From: Anaerolineaceae bacterium
GTDB lineage: Bacteria > Chloroflexota > Anaerolineae > Anaerolineales > Anaerolineaceae
Length of the DNA stretch: 7,907 nt
Assembly (NCBI GenBank): GCA_011620445.1
Contig: WOZB01000099.1
Location: 1-7,907 of the forward strand
Reading direction: 5' to 3'
Shown one piece after another: positions 6,113 through 7,907 of this stretch. The notes under the pieces are model-generated. The model ran no database searches. It was not told where the DNA came from and saw nothing but the letters and a program-made list of their open reading frames with translations. The translations under genes and the position numbers were made by a program. Positions within the stretch are counted from its first letter, which is position 1. Every line of letters begins with the position of its first letter.

Positions 6113-7648
6113 TTACTCAGCAGCCGGTTCTTCGTCGGCAGCTTTTTCTTCAGGAGCTTCAACAACAGGCTCAACAACTTCTTCAACTGCTTCAGCAACG
6201 GGTTCGACAATGTCTTTTGCAGCTTCAGCAACTGGTTCGATAACTTCTTCAACTGCTTCGGCAACAGGTTCGGCAACTTCTTTTGCAGCTTCGGCGACGG
6301 GTTCAACAACGTCTTTAGCAACTTCGGCAGCTGTTTCTTCAGCAGCCTCCGCCGCAGGCTCAACGGCAACGGCTTGTTTTTCAGGTACGGCAGCTTCAAG
6401 TTCCTGGCCGATATGGGTGGCTATGCTCTCGCCCTCTTTGGCTGTGCCGTTCAGATCAAAATCTGCGGCTAAAGTTTTCCAGTCCTGGTCAGTGAAGGCA
6501 GGGCTGTCAACTTTGCGCATAGACAAACCAATGCGGTGGGTGTCATTTTCGATCTTGATGATGCGCAGGGATACTATCTCGCCGACCTTAAGAACTTCCT
6601 TGGGATGCTCGATGCGTTTGTCGCTGATTTCAGAGACATGAATGAGGCCTTCAAGATCGCCGGGTAGATCCAGGCGGGCAAAAGCGCCGAAATTAGTCAG
6701 ACGGGTAATTTCGCCTTGAACTAATTGTCCAACCTTGAGGGCAGCCACGTTGTCAGCCCACGGATCGCCCTGGAGTTGGCGGATGGACAAACCGATGCGC
6801 TTGCGGTCACGATCGATGGAAATAACCTTTACTTTAACTTCATCGCCAACCTTGAGAACTTCACTGGGGTGGTTGATATGGTCCCAGGAGCATTCGGAGA
6901 GGTGCACCAGGCCGTCAGCGCCGCCGATGGAAACAAAGGCGCCGAAATCTGCCAGGCTGGTAACACGGCCAACTTTCACATCACCCTCAGTGAGATCTTC
7001 CATTACCTTGTCGCGGATCATATCGCGGGTCTCGTTGCTGGCGGATCGCTCAGAAAGGATCAAGCGATGACGTTCGCGGTCAACCTCAATCACATTCACT
7101 TTGATGGGCTGGCCGATCATTTCTTTGTATTTAGCCTCGGGGGTTTCACCGCTGATGCTAAGCCGGCGGCTCATGCTCAGCTGTGAGGCTGGGATGAAAC
7201 CACGGATAGTGGAGAGGGGCACAATTAAGCCGCCCTTATTGAAGGAGATGATGGTCGAGTCGATAACTTCACCGGCCTTCATCGAAGCTTCAGCTTCACT
7301 CCAGGCTTGTTCTTCCACGGCTTTAGTGAAAGAAAGCACCAGGTTGCCGTTCGCATCTTCGGGAGTGATCACGAAGACGGGAATGGAATTTCCGACTTTC
7401 AAGGTGGCAAGAAGAGAGGCGGGGATGGCTTCATATTCTTTACCTGTGATGATGCCTTCGGATTTGGCACCGACACTGACCAGAATTTGACCTTCTGTCA
7501 GGCTCGCGATGAAACCATCGCGGATTTCGCCGGCTTTTGGAAAGTCAAGGATCAAACCTTCGGCATCGAGTAGTGCAGCCATTTTTTGATTGTCTTCTAC
7601 GGGCTCGATTGTCTTCTCTTCGTTTACACTTGCATCTTGTTCGGTCAT
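6113..7648 (-). CDS. rpsA: 30S ribosomal protein S1 (four S1 domains, Ala/Glu/Val repeat tail)
   Basis: A 511-residue RNA-binding protein. After an acidic N-terminal segment (1-35) come four S1 OB-fold domains at about 38-108, 124-200, 220-290 and 305-378. Domains 3 and 4 are the most typical, with GRVTSLADFGAFVSIG, GLVHLSE, and then GEITRLTNFGAFARLD and GLIHVSEIS. Ribosomal S1 binds mRNA at the 30S platform and aids initiation; E. coli S1 has six domains, while several other phyla have four. Residues about 425-511 are a low-complexity tail of Ala, Glu, Val, Pro and Lys with five 11-residue repeats (447-501), probably extended or loosely helical and strongly acidic at the end (EEKAADEEPAAE). 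The ATG at 7648 has GGAG 11 nt upstream, a somewhat long spacing, and lies about 28 nt after the predicted transcription start. An intrinsic terminator follows, so it is probably a single-gene transcript. It could alternatively be an S1-like RNA-binding protein rather than the ribosomal one. Confidence 0.9.
   Translation of the reverse strand: MTEQDASVNEEKTIEPVEDNQKMAALLDAEGLILDFPKAGEIRDGFIASLTEGQILVSVGAKSEGIITGKEYEAIPASLLATLKVGNSIPVFVITPEDANGNLVLSFTKAVEEQAWSEAEASMKAGEVIDSTIISFNKGGLIVPLSTIRGFIPASQLSMSRRLSISGETPEAKYKEMIGQPIKVNVIEVDRERHRLILSERSASNETRDMIRDKVMEDLTEGDVKVGRVTSLADFGAFVSIGGADGLVHLSECSWDHINHPSEVLKVGDEVKVKVISIDRDRKRIGLSIRQLQGDPWADNVAALKVGQLVQGEITRLTNFGAFARLDLPGDLEGLIHVSEISDKRIEHPKEVLKVGEIVSLRIIKIENDTHRIGLSMRKVDSPAFTDQDWKTLAADFDLNGTAKEGESIATHIGQELEAAVPEKQAVAVEPAAEAAEETAAEVAKDVVEPVAEAAKEVAEPVAEAVEEVIEPVAEAAKDIVEPVAEAVEEVVEPVVEAPEEKAADEEPAAE
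6146..6310 (-). repeat. Five tandem 33-bp repeats encoding 11-residue units in the S1 tail
   Basis: The units encode VVEPVAEAAKE, VAEPVAEAVEE, VIEPVAEAAKD, IVEPVAEAVEE and VVEPVVEAPEE (residues 447-501), a perfect 33-bp period in frame. Units 1 and 3 share AAK(E/D) and units 2 and 4 share AVEE. Units 2 and 4 differ at only 4 of 33 bases, against about 8 between units 1 and 2, so a 66-bp double unit seems to have been duplicated. A degenerate related segment (AVEPAAEAAEE) precedes them. Variable copy number between strains is likely for such an array, but this is inference. Confidence 0.9.
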
Positions 7649-7682
7649 TATAAGTTGGGCTCCAGTTTAGGATTTGGATTTG

Positions 7683-7711
7683 ATTATAGGGTAAAAGACT
7701 TCTTTTGACAA
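7683..7711 (-). promoter_or_regulatory. Sigma-70-type promoter for the S1 gene
   Basis: On the minus strand TTGTCA (7711-7706) is followed by a 17-nt spacer and a perfect TATAAT (7688-7683). Both the spacing and the hexamers are near consensus. Transcription should start near 7676, giving a leader of about 28 nt before the ATG at 7648. Confidence 0.85.
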
Positions 7712-7760
7712 TGCCAATCGTTCAGAACCAGGCAATTACGGACCCTTCTACCTGTAATCT

Positions 7761-7784
7761 AATCAGTCACTAAATCAGTCACTA
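7761..7784. repeat. Perfect 12-bp direct repeat (two copies), possible operator
   Basis: AATCAGTCACTA occurs twice without a gap at 7761-7772 and 7773-7784. Each copy contains AGTCACT, a short pseudo-palindrome (AGT-n-ACT). The pair lies between the divergent promoters, about 27-50 bp upstream of the TATAAT at 7811, where an activator or repressor of the plus-strand gene could bind. The repeat is certain; the regulatory role is inferred. Confidence 0.6.
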
Positions 7785-7788
7785 AACG

Positions 7789-7816
7789 TTCATGAAGCTT
7801 TAAATTGACATATAAT
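7789..7816 (+). promoter_or_regulatory. Possible promoter for the plus-strand gene at 7867
   Basis: A perfect TATAAT stands at 7811-7816. With a 16-nt spacer the -35 position would be TTCATG (7789-7794), only three of six consensus matches, so the promoter would be weak or dependent on an activator. The TTGACA at 7805-7810 directly abuts the TATAAT and cannot act as its -35. A start near 7823 would give a leader of about 44 nt. Confidence 0.5.
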
Positions 7817-7866
7817 CGAATGGAATGCCTGGCCATCTTTATTTACTACGCCAAAAGGAGCTTGAG

Positions 7867-7907
7867 ATGGAGATCAAAGCCGACAAAACAATCGATGAGT
7901 GTGGAGA
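7867..7907 (+). CDS. N-terminus of a possible TusA-family sulfur carrier protein
   Basis: The frame starts with ATG at 7867, preceded by AGGAG at 7856-7860 with ideal 6-nt spacing, and runs open to the window end. The 13 complete codons read MEIKADKTIDECG. The pattern KADKTID-x-C-G resembles the first strand of TusA/YedF-type sulfurtransferases (A-D-x-T-L-D-x-x-G before the CPxP motif), which carry sulfur as a persulfide for tRNA thiolation and other pathways. The decisive CPxP motif would lie just beyond the window edge. The gene start is well supported by the ribosome binding site and TATAAT upstream; the family is a guess from very few residues. Confidence 0.6.
   Translation, partial: MEIKADKTIDECG

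Noticed and set aside
6146..6310. Regular 33-bp repeats as a CRISPR array
   Set aside because: The units are contiguous with no unique spacers and stay in frame within the S1 protein.
6014..6641. Open plus-strand frames opposite the S1 tail, giving Phe/Asn/Ser-rich and Ser/Ala/Thr-rich products
   Set aside because: They mirror the repeated Glu/Ala/Val codons of the S1 tail on the other strand; low complexity and lack of a binding site or family resemblance mark them as shadows.
6725..7490. Long plus-strand frames opposite the S1 domains
   Set aside because: The minus-strand frame has four clear S1 domains, a promoter, a binding site and a terminator; the opposite frames show no recognisable domain.
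7805..7816. TTGACA followed directly by TATAAT as one strong promoter
   Set aside because: There is no spacer between the hexamers; a sigma-70 promoter needs about 16-18 nt, so only the TATAAT was kept as a possible -10.

Overview
The window looks like ordinary bacterial chromosome of roughly 50% GC, densely coded. Protein style (a four-S1-domain ribosomal protein S1 with a long acidic Ala/Glu/Val tail, tandem M16 peptidases without signal peptides, an NPP-type alkaline-phosphatase-superfamily enzyme, an unusual small metallophosphoesterase) reminds me of Chloroflexota, probably class Anaerolineae. That assignment is an inference from remembered family resemblance; there is no rRNA or other decisive marker here. 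I see no tRNA, rRNA, CRISPR array, transposase or phage gene.

Layout. Bases 1-834 (+) hold the C-terminal part of an alkaline-phosphatase-superfamily phosphodiesterase whose start lies outside the window. It converges, with a 5-bp gap, on a tightly packed minus-strand cluster that reads from 6057 down to 840: M19 dipeptidase, four-helix membrane protein, M16 peptidase with an intact zinc site, M16 partner with a destroyed zinc site but the Arg/Tyr pair, holo-ACP synthase (acpS), and a metallophosphoesterase. Four of its five junctions overlap (1, 14, 1 and 11 nt) and the fifth gap is 28 nt, so this is very likely one translationally coupled operon. Upstream of it, also on the minus strand, is ribosomal protein S1 (6113-7648), with its own near-consensus sigma-70 promoter and an intrinsic terminator that ends just before the dipeptidase ribosome binding site. 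The 218-bp region 7649-7866 is a divergent promoter region with a perfect 12-bp direct repeat. At 7867 a plus-strand gene begins that may encode a TusA-like sulfur carrier; only 13 codons plus two bases are visible.

How the genes may work together. The dipeptidase and the two-subunit M16 protease would fit intracellular peptide breakdown: M16B heterodimers cut peptides and short proteins, M19 enzymes cut dipeptides. AcpS activates acyl carrier protein and probably shares only the transcript. The metallophosphoesterase and membrane protein have no assigned substrate. I do not find a convincing new defence or mobile system. The points most worth a second look are the M16 pair with its active site split between two subunits, the terminator that seems to isolate the operon from its only visible upstream promoter, the 11-residue tail repeats of S1 with a 66-bp higher-order pattern, and the direct repeat in the divergent promoter region.
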